A DNA stretch of 64,000 bases from Hemileia vastatrix. Lineage: Eukaryota; Basidiomycota; Pucciniomycetes; Pucciniales; Zaghouaniaceae. Made by a program: the position numbers and the translations under genes. Where the stretch lies: positions 13,154,683-13,218,682 of the forward strand of contig JASXTE010000002.1 of NCBI GenBank assembly GCA_030280995.1, given 5' to 3'. The notes below the pieces were generated by a model. It was not told the origin of the DNA, searched no databases, and saw nothing but the letters and a program-made list of their open reading frames with translations. Below, one piece after another: positions 12,336 to 24,426 of the stretch (positions are counted from its first letter, which is position 1; every line of letters starts with the position of its first letter).

Positions 12336-13535
12336 ATGGTGCCTTTTCAACGTACTCCTCCTCCCATGGGCGCTACTACTAGAGATTGTGCTAGGGATAG
12401 GCTGACCTCATTACTTCCTGTTTCTGGCACTCACTCCCTCAAACCGCTTGATGTAAGGGAGCACAAACATTCAATTAAATATGTAGAGGACATTCCTCAG
12501 GATTTTGAGGACTCCAGAAAAGAAGATGAAGGGGAGGACACCATGCACAAGGCACCATCAGCCCTGGCTGCTGGACCTTCAGGCCAATCATCAAGTTCTG
12601 GACCAAATGCTTCATTGGAGGAATTCATGAAACTCCTGGTTAAAAACCTCACTAATTCTGACTCATCTGAAGGATCTAAATTCAAAACTACTTCAATGAA
12701 ATCTCCAGAAAAATTTGATGTTGAACATCCTAACAGATTGTGTCCCTTCTTGCAGACATGCAAGCTACTCTTTCACAATGACCCTTGAACCTTTAGTACA
12801 GATTGCTCCAAGGTAATTTAAGCCTCTTCTTATTTATCACGAAAGGCATAACCATGGTTCAAACCTTATCTTCTCATGCTTTCCTCAAACAAACCTCACT
12901 TACTCATTAATAATTTGGAAAAATTTGAGGACCAACTTTTTACGTTGTTTGGTGACCCAAACAAAACTGACAAAACAGAGATTGAACTTGATTTCCTTCA
13001 AATGAGCGATAATGGAAAAGCTTCTGAGTACATTCTAAATTTCAGGGCTTTACAAACTTGAGTTAGTTGGAATGATGCTGCTCTTAAATATCATTTAAAA
13101 AAGGGACTCCCTTCAAGGATTCTGAATCAGTTGAATCTTCACAGGCATAAAATGGAGAGTCTGACGGAATTAATGGATAGGACCCTTAAACTTGACTGTG
13201 CACATCAAGGATGACTTCAACAAAGGTGTCACGCACAAAAATCTCATGGTTCAAGCTTCAAATTTGGGCCTCCTTTGAACAATCATTCCTGACCAACCCA
13301 ATTGACTCAATCCAAACCCAGTCATAAGGGAAAGGAAAAGTCTAAACCCAAAATCTCAACTCCTAGTGATATCAGTAAGGTATTGGATCCAAAAGGAGAA
13401 TTAAAGGAAGCTGAAAAGAGAATACAGACTGATAATGGGTTATGTATGTATTTTTGAGGTAAAAACAAGTTGGAAGATTGTGCAAAATTGAAAGAAAGGG
13501 GAGTTAAAACATCAAATTCAAAAAACTAGAAGAAA
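12336..13535 (+). pseudogene. Element D gag
   Basis: Structural protein of a chromovirus-type element. The first ATG after the LTR is at 12336. An N-terminal low-complexity part is followed by the gag core, with SSYLSRKA near 12826, then FEDQLFTLFGDP near 12925 and ASEYILNFRALQ near 13020. A damaged zinc knuckle LCMYF.GKNKLEDC lies near 13440; in E it reads CMYCGGKHKLEDC. At least six in-frame stops interrupt it. Several of these are TGA where the family or copy E suggests arginine. Confidence 0.85.
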
Positions 13536-13543
13536 TTTTACTT

Positions 13544-16500
13544 TTGGGCAAAGAAAACTATTTTATTTCTCCCAGTTCAAAGAACCTCCATTTCTTAAGG
13601 ACTGGTGTTACCATTAACCATTTGAGATTGAATCTTTTTAAGGAGGATATACCCTTCAGTTGTCTCATTGACTCTGGAGCTTCAATTTCACTTATCAGTT
13701 TATCTTTTTCCAAAAAACTTAAGCTGACATTTGTAGATACCAATCAAATTCCAATTTATTTGGTCGAATCAGAGGAACCCAAGTATTGGGTTAGTAAGAA
13801 ATTTTTATGGGTTTTCAACTTTCCAAATTTTCCCTCCTTCAAGTGGGAATTAAAAGTCTTGGATGCCCCAAGGATGGACAATACCATTCTTGGCCATGAC
13901 TTTTTAATGCATTGGAATCCTGACATTAATTGGTCAGAGGGATTGATCACCCCTTGTTCTAAGTATATTTCTGATTCTTCAATGCAGGTCAACAGGGAGT
14001 TGAACAACCCATCTGAACCTGTCCTGAAAGAGGAAATATCTCTTCCAGATGACTTGCAACTATCTGATTTTTCTCTAAATGAAAATTTGGCTAACCTTTC
14101 TAGCTCAGTTACTTCACTCAAAGAGGTTTTCAACAGCCTTGAGGTAAACAATCCTTGCTCTCTAAATTGAGGTCTACCCTCAACAAACTTCTTTGAGGAT
14201 GAAGATGATGACCAAATCAATATTGAAGCCATTAAATCAACTCTACTGGAAAGTTTATCATTCCTTCCTCAATTTATTTTCAGTCTGTAAGGCCAAAAAA
14301 CTACTGCCTCATTCACCCTACAATCATCAAATAGAGTTAGAAGGTCCAGTAATTTTGGCAGGTCCTGTCTACTCACTATCAAAGGATGAATCTCAATTTC
14401 TTTGAGACTACATTGCAGAGAATGTGGAAAAAGTTTTCATTTGAGTCAGTAAATCCACAACTGGCTCTCCAGTTCTCTATGTTAAGAAAAAAGATGAAAG
14501 TCTTAGGTTGTGCGTTGATTATAGAAAACTCAACACAGTGACTAAGAAGAATGCATATTCATTTCCACCTATTTCTTTACTTCTTACTTTGCTTAGTGGT
14601 GCTAACTTCTTCTCTAAAATTGATTTCAGAGGCGCTTACAACCTTATACATATTGCTGAAGGCCATGAGCCCTTATCAGCAATACGCACTAGGTTTGGTA
14701 GTTTTGAATATTTGGTTATGCCTTTTGGGTTATGTAATGCACCCTCAACTTTTCAAACTTTTGTTAATGATATCTTTCATGATGTTTTTTAAAAATTTGT
14801 TGTTGTCTATTTAGATGATAATTTAATTTTTTCAAAGACCCTTGAGGAACATATTGCACATGTCTGACAGGTCCTCAATTGTCTTCAAGAGCATGGTCTC
14901 TATGCCAAGCACACTAAGTGCAAATTCCACCTAAAGTCTATTCACTTTTTAGGTTTTACATTATCCACTGAAGACCTTGTCATGGATGATAGAAAAGTTA
15001 ATTTTTTTTTGGAATGGCTGGAGCCAAAATCTGTAAAATTGTTACAAGGGTCTTTAGGTTTTGCAAATTTCTATAGAAGATTTATTAAATATTACTCTAA
15101 AACTATTACAAATATCACTTCTCTTCTTAGAAAAGATATTCCCTTTGTATTCAATGATACAGCTCAAGAGTAATTCAAAGCATTGAAGTCTGCATTCACC
15201 ACAGCTCCAATACTTTGACATTTTGACCCTTCTGCTTTGAAATTGTTGAGACAGATGCTAGTGATTATGCTATTGCAGGGGTTATATCCCAATTAAATCC
15301 TGAAACAAAATTGTTTCATCCTGTTGCGTTTTAATCATGCAAGTTTCTTGCAGCAGAGTTAAATTTTGAAATTCATGATAAAGAGTTACTTGCTATTATT
15401 CATTGTCTTAAAAAATGGAGTGCTTTTCTTCTCAGCCTTACTAGTCCTTTTCAAATTTTAACGGATCATAATGCTTTGAAATACTTTATGTCTTCCAAAG
15501 TCTTGAAGGGTAATCAAGCCAGATGGGCTGAGTTCTTATCTGAATTTTCTTTCACTATTACCTATTGTCCTGGAAATAATTGTGTAGTCCCAGACATATT
15601 GTCATGTTGGGTAAACGTTTACCCAGAGCGGGGGGAGGCATTTACTAACAAGACCCAGCAAATGTCAAATCAACTTTCAACAAATCAATGTTAATGACTC
15701 ATCAGCTCAATACAATGACCACCTAAACAATTCAAAATCCACTATCAAAAATTCAAGAAGCTAAATCAAAAGATGATTATTGTGTAGGGGTAAAAGACAA
15801 AATACTCTCGAGGCAAGGGGCCAAAAGATTCAGTATCAAATAAGGTCTATTAGTCTTCAAAGGTAGAATAGTCATCCCCAATGATAAGGATATAAAATTA
15901 TGGATTTTTAATAGTAGACATGATTCTCCATTAGCTGGTCACTTTGGGGTTGATAAAAGCTACCAGTTAATAGCCAGTGATTTCTTCTGGCCAGGAGTGA
16001 CTAGACAAATCAAGGCCTATATTAAAGCCTGTTATAAATGTAATAGGAGCAAGGTACCTTGACACAGGAAGTATGGGTTGCTTCAACTACTTCCAGTTCC
16101 CTCTAAACCTTGGGAATCAATTTAAATGGATTTCATTTCTCAATTACCTCCATCAGATAATTTTAATAGTATACTAGTTATAGTTGATAAATTTTCTAAA
16201 GTGTATATTTTTATTAAAACTTTTACTACTGCAACAGCAGAGGATTTAGAAAAATTATTTTTAAAACACATATTTTCTAAACATGGATTACCCAATGATA
16301 TTATTTTAGATAGATGTTCTTTGTGTGTTTCTACTTTCTGGACTCAATTATGTCAACAATTAAATATTACAAGGAAACTTTCTACTGCTTATCATCCTGA
16401 AGCCAATGAGCAAATGGAAAGAGTCAATCAAATCCTTGAACAATACCTTCAAATGTATGTTAATTATCAACAAGACAATTGGACCACATGGTTACCATTG

Positions 16501-17172
16501 GCCGAATTTGTATATAATAACTTGACACATTCTTTGACAAAACAATCTCCCTTTGAAACTCTCTATGGATGACATCTTTGATTCAATATTATTCATGTAG
16601 GAATAAATCATCCTGCTCAACATTATCTTTGAAAAATTTCATGACCTCAAGGCAAACTTCAATATAACCTGGAAGCATCAAATCAAAGGTATAAGGAACA
16701 GGCCAAAAAACATTAACAATCTGCTCCACTCTTTAAAACAGGCAACAAAGAATGGCTTGACGCAAAAAATATTTGAAAAACTGGACCATCTAGGAAACTA
16801 TCTCAGAAATGCTTGTGTCCATTTGAAATTGATGCGAAAATCTTAAAAAATGCATTTCGACTCAAGCTACCTCCAAAGTGGAAATCAATTCATCCTTTTT
16901 TCATGTATCTCTCTTTGAACTGGCTTGAGAAATATACCTGGGAAAGAACCATCCTCCTCTGGAACCAGTCAAAGTAGAAGATCATCTAGAGTGGGATATA
17001 AGCCGGATTCTTGATTCAAGAAGGCGCAAAGTGAAATTTCAATACCTTGTGGAATAGGAAGGCTACCTCAATGATACTAATAAAACATCCTGGAAACCAG
17101 CCATTAACGTTTCTAATTCTCCTGAACTAATAAAAACTTTTCATTTAAAATATCCTTCAAAACCTAAACCTT
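13544..17172 (+). pseudogene. Element D pol with chromodomain
   Basis: Order of domains: protease (LIDSGASISL near 13665), RT (CVDYRKLNTVTKKNAY near 14508; FGLCNAPSTFQ near 14723; VVYLDD near 14800), RNase H (near 15240-15640, badly broken), integrase zinc finger (near 15920-16050), integrase core from 16126 with MDFISQLP, then YHPEANEQMERVNQ. The chromodomain lies at about 16972-17165. Chromodomains of this type target integration to marked chromatin in other fungi. The second catalytic Asp lies in ILDRCS rather than the usual SDRGS seen in E. More than a dozen stops and some frameshifts make it dead. Confidence 0.9.
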
Positions 17173-17383
17173 CAATTCTTTTGCTCTTTTCTTTCATTCT
17201 CTGTTTCTTTCTTTTTCTTTTTTCTTTTCTAAAAATCTTAAATCTTAAAATATTCAACATATATATCAATTTTAAACTTAAAACTTCAAAATCATTTAAA
17301 TCTTAAATTCTTTTATCTATTCTTTTCAGTTTCTACTTTCTGTATATTTCTTTATACTAAATTTAAAATATTTAAAATAAAAC
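17173..17383. other. Element D polypyrimidine 3' region
   Basis: T/C-rich sequence directly after the chromodomain, matching a similar T/C-rich stretch at 24430-24550 in E. No ORF. Confidence 0.5.
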
Positions 17384-17826
17384 TAAAATAAAATAAAATA
17401 AAAAAAATAAAAATAAAATAAAATAAAATAAAATATAATAAAATATAATAAAATAAAATAAAATAAAATAAAATAAAATAAAATAAAATAAAATAAAATA
17501 AAATAAAATAAAATAAAATAAAATAAAATAAAATAAAATAAAATAAAATAAAATAAAATAAAATAAAATAAAATAAAATAAAATAAAATAAAATAAAATA
17601 AAATAAAATAAAATAAAATAAAATAAAATAAAATAAAATAAAATAAAATAAAATAAAATAAAATAAAATAAAATAAAATAAAATAAAATAAAATAAAATA
17701 AAATAAAATAAAATAAAATAAAATAAAATAAAATAAAATAAAATAAAATAAAATAAAATAAAATAAAATAAAATAAAATAAAATAAAATAAAATAAAATA
17801 AAATAAAATAAAAATAAAATAAAATT
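17384..17826. repeat. (AAAAT)n microsatellite
   Basis: About 440 bp of almost pure pentanucleotide repeat, flawless from roughly 17446 to 17812. The 153-codon Phe/Ile/Leu/Tyr-only frame on the minus strand is just this repeat. E has only about 100 bp of imperfect A/T-rich repeat at the same place (24555-24665), so this is an expansion within D. Confidence 0.98.
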
Positions 17827-18199
17827 ACAAAATAAGTAAAACATATATTAAAATGAATTCATTTTCACTTTTTCTTTCTTCTTAAATTGATTTGCATATT
17901 ATGTTATCATATTCTTTTCCAAAATTCTTTTCTTTCTTTTTCTTTTCAACATTCAAACTCTTTTTTATTTTCATTTCTCCTCTGTTTTCCTCAAAAATTA
18001 AACCATCAACACAACTTTCTTCAACAATTAATCTTGAATCAAACTTCTTTTAAATTCTAAATTTCCTTCAATTTCTTTTCTCTAAATTATCTTTCTTAAA
18101 AGATTTCTTTTCTCTTTTCTTCTCTAATTTTTTTCTCTCTTAAAACAAAAATTTTTTTTTCTCTTTATTTTCTTCTATTTACATAATAAACCAAAAAAT

Positions 18200-19247
18200 G
18201 AAACAATATTCAAGAAAAAAAACTATATACAAAAAAAAATTCTTTTCTCTAAATTATTTTTTCTTCCAATTTTCTTCAAATCAATTCCTTCATCTTCTCC
18301 ATGACTTGTCAAACTCACTTTTGACTCTTCTCAAAGACTTAATCACCTTCAGAAAACACCACCTCCCCAATATCCAACAATTCTTTTGCTATATCATATG
18401 ATGCCTAATCCATAATTTTCCCAACCTCATCACATAAACCCTTAACAAATGACATTTGAGGAGCGTGACATGGTTGCTTGGACCATAATTGATCCAAGGC
18501 TTTGACTGTTAAGTCAGCATTCTTGGTATTTGGCAGATCATTTTCAACTGGCTGTTTGACCTCAGTAGGAATTTCAGGGACTGGCCCACTGGTCGATGCT
18601 ATGGGAGTCTCCTCCGTGGTCTCCACCCCCTAAAAAAAGAAAAAAAAAGAAAAAAAAAGATCAGTTACAATCAAAGTAATAAAAATTTAAATTAAAAAGC
18701 ACTCACCCCAAATTCAGGGTCAACCTTGAGGAACAATGGTTTTTTCTCCACAAACTCTACTTCCACTTCATCATCATCCTCTCTTCAACAGGGAAGCTTC
18801 CTCCCTTGCTTGCTCTGCAGAACCTGTGACACTCTTGTCTACTTTGTCCTCTATCATCTTTCTCTTCCCCAAGGCTACATCCTTAGCCCAATCAGTTATC
18901 TCCAACCTCTCCTTCTGACTAAGTCCCTCCAATTCATCCACTTCCAAATTGCTTATAGTAGGCATGTCCCATATGTCTTCAACAACAGCCTTTGAGTCAG
19001 AAATTGACCAAAACTTTGTATTGGTGAATGGCTCAGCATTATTTTTGAGAGCCAAGGCATTACATGTCACTCAAAACCATCGAAAAAACTTGCATTTCTT
19101 TCAAGGACCTCAAGATGCCGTACTCTCCACGCAAAATAAGTCCATGGCCACACAGGCCATTCAGGGAGTCTTGAATTGTTTATTGGGAAGCCCCTTATCA
19201 GCTTGAGGGTGAGGAGGAGTAGGGTTTGGATTGGTATTTACAGGCAT
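18200..19247 (-). pseudogene. Antisense Zn2Cys6-like gene in element D (broken)
   Basis: A gene on the strand opposite to gag-pol, between pol and the 3' LTR. The ATG is at 19245-19247. It matches the E copy along its length: TPPHPQAD near the start, FCVEST, CKFFRWF, KFWSISDSKAVVEDIWD, then LFLKVDPEFG before a GTGAGT donor at 18706. The acceptor TTTTTAG is at 18630, and exon 2 contains ALDQLWSK and ASYDIAKELLDIGE. Of six cysteines in E, four remain; the first aligns to a TGA stop and the fifth is Phe. Exon 1 also carries a frameshift. Once probably a ~300-residue protein, now inactive. Confidence 0.75.
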
Positions 19248-19329
19248 TAAAATTTAAATAGATGAAGTTGAAAAAATAGAGAAATGGAAGGAGGTGATAG
19301 TGAAAGTTTATGTAATGAATTGTTCCCCA

Positions 19330-19341
19330 GCTCAAAAGAGC
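19330..19341. promoter_or_regulatory. Small inverted repeat before D 3' LTR
   Basis: GCTCAAAAGAGC lies within ~38 bp conserved between D and E just outside the 3' LTR. E has GCTCAACGGAGC at 26309-26320. It sits where a polypurine tract is expected; purine-rich DNA lies ~70 bp further upstream instead. It could belong to the antisense gene's promoter. Confidence 0.4.
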
Positions 19342-19363
19342 TTGCATTTAATACCCAGGCAGC

Positions 19364-20150
19364 TGTCATGTGCCACGTGACACTTGAAGAAAAAGTACCT
19401 GAATTACATCACTATTCAAGCCCAAATCCTAGTGATATGCAAAAAGAAATCTTTGAACAATTACCTTATATTGTGTTCTCAAATTAGTTGTGCTATTCAA
19501 ACTTTAAAATTATTTAAAAAAAATAAAGATGCTTACACTTTATAAACTTGAGCAATGTACACGCAGTCTAGTGCTAAGGACAAGGCAACCTTTGAAAGGG
19601 GTAATTGTGGGTCTGAGGATAAATTAGGAGGTCTTTGATAGAAAGAACAGGATAGAAGGGATATAACATTAGATGATTAATGGGAATTCTGGTGGATTAA
19701 ATGGGTTTGTGGGTATATGGTGGCTGGGTAATTAATGGGTCAGTGCAAGGAGGGATAGGATATTTAAATAGGGTTACTTTGGTTCAAATTTCTCTAAAAT
19801 TAAATTATAAAAATATATTAGTGATATTAGTTAAATTCTTATTAGGCTATTATTATATTTTTCCTTTCCTCTCTTAATAATTGATTTTATTAAATCCTAA
19901 ATACTTCAATCTTCCCTTTGATTATTAAGTTGCAACCCTTTGTGAGACTTACTATAATTGTTAGTGTCCTTACATTATACATTAATTATTCCTTGAAGAT
20001 TATTAGAAACAATTCTTAGCTACTCAGTTCTATCTTTGAATCACTTCCTCAAATTAATCCTCTGTGCTTCAAAGTTGTAATTTCCCTCATCCTTTTATCT
20101 CACTTACTTTGGGATCATCCTTGACCTTGTGCATAGGTTGTCCGGTGACA
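19364..20150 (+). mobile_element. Element D 3' LTR
   Basis: 787 bp, starts TGTCATGTGCC and ends CCGGTGACA. Followed by target copy GATTC at 20151. Confidence 0.92.
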
Positions 20151-20243
20151 GATTCTTGTGAAGCCTATATTTTATTTTCCATAAACAGATTTGAATTTGG
20201 TTCAGTGGTTTCAGAGATATTGACCTTTAAAGTTGAGCCTTTT

Positions 20244-20445
20244 TGTCACGTGCCACATGACACTCGAGGAAAAAGCAGCTCATTAAATCAATAATAAGAG
20301 TTTTAAATCCATACTCGAAGCGCAGAAAGCAATTCTGCATAGCAACTGTGACTTTCCTTTGTGTACTCGCTATTCAACTGTGCTAGTCTAAAATCTAAAT
20401 CTAAATTAGTCAATCTCTCAATAGTGTGTCTCAGTCTTTTTCTTC
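20244..20445 (+). mobile_element. Element E 5' LTR remnant
   Basis: Matches the first ~200 bp of the 3' LTR at 26344 up to the CAGTCTTTTTCTTC motif, then switches abruptly to gag sequence homologous to D near 13155. The switch shows an internal deletion after insertion, since the outer target duplication is intact. Confidence 0.88.
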
Positions 20446-20803
20446 TAATGGATTGAACCCTCGAACTCGACAGCGTTTACCAAGGACGAATTCAACATCG
20501 TCGATATGCCAACAAATCTCAAGGCCTAAATTTTAAATCGGGACCTTCTTCACACCCACGGAAAACTCAATCCTCCTCTACTCAATTCAAACCCAATAAG
20601 GGAAAGGACAAGCCTCAACCTAAAAGCTCGACCCCAGGTAATATCAGCAAAATACTGGATCCAAAAGGGGAACTTAAAAAAGCTGAGAGGAAGAGAAGAG
20701 CAGATAATGGGTTATGTATGTATTGTGGGGGTAAGCACAAGCTGGAAGATTGTTTAAAATTGAAGGAAAGAGAAGGTACTAGTTTGAAGTCAAAAAACTA
20801 GTA
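20446..20803 (+). pseudogene. Element E gag, C-terminal remnant
   Basis: Begins at the deletion junction with the equivalent of D's LMDRTLKLD, where Arg is TGA. It continues through GRIQHRRYANKSQGLNFKSG and a Lys/Pro/Ser-rich linker, ILDPKGELKKAERK, and an intact zinc knuckle CMYCGGKHKLEDC near 20716-20755. The gag core upstream is deleted. It ends at TAG codons just before the protease region. Confidence 0.8.
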
Positions 20804-23800
20804 GATAGTTTACTTGTGTGCAAAGCAAACTATCTTATCTCTCCCAGTGAACAGACCTTTCATGTCTTAAGGACTGGAGTTGCCTTAAATTGCTTGAGAT
20901 TCATTCTTTTTAAGGAGGATATCCCCTTCAGTTGTCTTATAGACTCTGGAGCTTCAATTTCCTTTGTCAGTTTATCTTTTGCAAAGAAGTTACAACTGAC
21001 ATTTACAGATATCGATTGAACTCCAATTTACTTGGTCAAATCAGAGGAACCCAAATATTGGGTAAGTAAGAAAGTTTTATGGGCTTTCAACTTTCCAAAT
21101 TTCCCCCCCTTCAAGTGGGAATTATCAGTCTTGGACGCCCCAAGGATGGACGATACCATTCTTGGCCATGACTTTTTAATGCATTGGAATCCTGAAATTG
21201 ATTGTACATGGGGATTGATCACCCCACGTACTAAGTATATTTCTGATTCTTCAATGCAGGTCAATAGGGAGTTAAACAACCCGCCGTACAATGTCCGGCT
21301 AGAGGAAAAATCTCTGCCAGATGACTTGCAAGCATCTGATCTTTCTTTAAATGAGCAATTGGCTAACCCTTCTAGCTCGATGACTTCACTCGAAGTAATC
21401 GAATTATGCTCTCTCAATTCTAGTCTTCCCTCAACATATTCTCTTGAAGATGATGAGGACGACCAAATTGATGTTGAAGCCATTAAATCAACTCTACCAG
21501 AAATCTATCATGATTTCCTCGATGTTTTCTCAATCCGCAAGGCCAATAAGTTACCACCTCATCGACCCTACGACCATCAGATAGAGTTAATAGGTCCAGT
21601 ACCTCCGGCAGGTCCTGTCTATTCTTTGTCGAAGGACAAATCTCAAGTTCTTCAAGACTACATTGCAGAGAATGTAGCCAAAGTTTTCATCAGAGCCAGA
21701 AAATCTCCAACCGGCTCCCCTGTTCTCTTTGTAAAAAAGAAGGATGGTAGTCTTAGGTTGTGTGTTGAATATAGAAAACTCAACACAGTCACTAAGAAGA
21801 ATGCATATCCTGTTCCTCCTATGTCATTACTTCTTACCCTTTTCAATGGTGCTAATTTATTTTCTAAAATTGATCTTAGAGGTGCTTATAACCTTATTCG
21901 CATTGCATAAGGTCATGAACCACTGACTGCAATGCGCACTAGTTTTGGTAGTTTTGAATATTTAGTTATGCCTTTTGGATTGTGTAACGCACCATCAACT
22001 TTTCAAACTTTTGTTAATGACATCTTCCAAGATGTTTTCAAACAATTAGTTGTCGTCTATTTAGATGATATTTTAATTTTCTCAAAGACACTGGATGAAC
22101 ATATTAATCATGTTCAACAGGTTCTAAATCGACTTCAAGATCATGGTCTCTACGCCAAGCACAATAAATGCAAATTCCATCTTAAATCAATCAATTTTTT
22201 GGGTTTTACGTTGTCCACTGATGGTTTAGTCATGGACAAAAAAAGGTCCAAAAAGTCCTGGAATGGCCTGAGCCCAAAACCGTTAAATCCCTCCAAGGAT
22301 TTTTGGGTTTTGCAAATTTATATAGAAGTTTCATTAAAGATTACTCTAAAACTATTTCCAATCTTACTTCTCTTCTTAGAAAAGATATTACTTTTGTTTT
22401 TACTTCTACAGCACAAAAGGAATTTGAAGCATTGAAGACTGCATTCACCACAGCTCCAATTCTTTGACACTTTGATCATTCTGCTTTGACAATTGTCGAG
22501 ACAGATGCAAGCGATTATGCCATCGCAGGGGTCATTTCTCAATTAAATCCTGAAACAAAATTGTTTCATCCTGTTGCTTTTGAGTCACGCAAACTCATTG
22601 CAGCAGAATTAAATTATGAAATTCATGACAAAGAGCTTTTAGCTATTATTCATTGTCTTAAAAAATGGAGCTCTTTTCTTCTCAGCTTAGATAGTCCTTT
22701 TCAAATCTTAACAGACCATAATGCGTTAAAATACTTTATGTCTTCTAAAGTGTTAATCAGGCGTCAAGCCAGGTGGGCTGAATTTCTGTCTGAATTTCCT
22801 TATTCTATTTCCTATCGCCCAGGTAAGAACTGCATTGTCCCAGATATCCTGTCACTTCGGGACAACATTTACCCACAGCGGGGGGACACATTTTCTGACA
22901 AGAGCCCAGCAAATGTGAAATCAATTTTCAACGAATCAATGTTAACAACTCATCAACTTAATTCAATGACAATTCAATCTTTTCAAAATCAACTATCTAA
23001 CATCCTCAAAGCTCAGTCAAAGGACAATTATTGTTTAGAGTTAAAAGACAAAATACTCTCGAAGAAAGGGGCCAAAAGATTTAGTATTGAATCAGGTCTA
23101 TTAGTTTTCAAATGTAGAGTAGTCATGCCCGACAACAAAGAAATAAAATTACGGATTTTCAATAGTCGACATGATTCTCCATTAGCTGGTCATTTTGGGG
23201 TCGATAAAACCTACCAGTTAATAGCAAGGGATTTCTTCTGGCCAGGTATGACCAGGGAATTCAAAGCCTATATAAAAGCTTGTTACAAATGTAATAGTAA
23301 TAAGGCTCCCCGTCACCGGAAGTATGGGTTGCTTCAACCACTTCCTATTCCCACTAAACCTTGGGAATCTTCATCAATGGATTTTATTTCTCAAGTTCCG
23401 CTTTCTAATAATTTTGATGCTATATTAGCAATAGTAGATAGATTTTCAAAGATGTCTATTTTCATTAAAACCACTACTACTGCTACAGCAGAAGATTTGT
23501 CAAAATTGTTTCTACAATATGTATTTTCCAAACATGGCTTACCTAATGATATTATTTCAGATAGAGGCTCATTGTTTGTATCCACATTCTGGACCCAACT
23601 GTGTCAACAACTCAATATTACAAGGAACCTCTCCACGGCCTATCATCCTGAAACCAATGGGCAAACAGAAAGGGTCAACCAAATCCTCAAACAATACCTT
23701 TGAATGTATGTCAGTTACCAACATGACGATTGGACCACATGGTTACCATTGGCTGAATTTGCTTATAATAACTCGACTCATTCTTCGACATGACAATCTC

Positions 23801-24426
23801 CTTTCGAAACTGTCTATGGAAGACATCCTCAATTCAACTCAATCCATGTAGGAACTAATCATCCTGCAGATCATTATCTTCGAACCATATCAGGACTCCA
23901 AGAGGAACTTAAATCAAATTTGGAATTAGCGATTCAAAGGTACAAGGAACAGGCCGACAAACATTGACAATCTGCTCCTTCTTTTAAACCAGGCGACAAA
24001 GTATGGCTTGACGCACAAAACATTTGAACGACTCGACCATCAAAGAAACTGGCTGAAAAACGCTTGGGACCATTTGAAGTCGACTCTGAAGTCTCTAAAA
24101 CTGCATTTCGACTCAAGGTACCTCCTAAATGGCAGGCTATTAACCCTGTTTTCCACGTATCTCTCCTGGAACTGGCTCGAGAAACATACCTGGGCAAGAA
24201 CCAACCTCCTCCAGAACCGGTCAAAGTAGAAGACCATCTAGAGTGGGAAGTAAGCCATATCCTTGATTCAAGAATACGCAAGGGGAAACTTCAATACCTC
24301 GTGGAATGGGAAGGCTTCCTTAATGATTCAGACAAAACATCCTGGGAACCAGCCATCAATGTTTGTAACGCCCCCAAACTTCTAAAATCTTTTCCTCTTA
24401 AATATCCTTTAAAACCAAAACCTTAA
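20804..24426 (+). pseudogene. Element E pol with chromodomain
   Basis: Protease (CLIDSGASISFVSL near 20930), RT (LRLCVEYRKLNTVTKKNAYP near 21752; FGLCNAPSTFQ near 21975; VVYLDDILIFSKT near 22052), RNase H (VETDASDYAIAGV near 22495), integrase (zinc finger near 23170-23300, MDFISQVP at 23378, ISDRGSLF near 23557, YHPETNGQTERVNQ near 23640) and a chromodomain (24226-24426, ending YPLKPKP). One frame holds protease-RT and another RNase H to chromodomain, after a frameshift between 22240 and 22480. In-frame TGAs at 21017, 22465, 23701, 23791, 23965 and 24025, plus a TAA at 21908, kill it. All three integrase catalytic residues are present. Confidence 0.92.

Larger units (their letters stand above)
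11483..20150 (+). mobile_element. Chromodomain Ty3/gypsy retrotransposon D
   Basis: Full-length element of 8668 bp with two LTRs (786 and 787 bp) and a perfect 5-bp target duplication, GATTC (11478-11482 and 20151-20155). The plus strand carries gag, protease, RT, RNase H, integrase and a C-terminal chromodomain, all heavily interrupted by stops. Between pol and the 3' LTR it has a long (AAAAT)n array and a spliced gene on the opposite strand. Element E has the same plan, so the antisense gene is a family trait. Confidence 0.93.

Noticed and set aside
12497..12763. 88-codon minus-strand ORF over D gag
   Set aside because: Shadow of gag low-complexity sequence; no counterpart, since E has this region deleted.
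13756..14232. 158-codon minus-strand ORF over D protease, and a similar 151-codon one at 21028-21483
   Set aside because: They are antisense shadows of the same protease-linker coding sequence in both copies; no splice or motif support, unlike the antisense gene near the 3' LTR.
17383..17844. 153-codon ORF FILFYFILFY...
   Set aside because: Translation of (AAAAT)n only.
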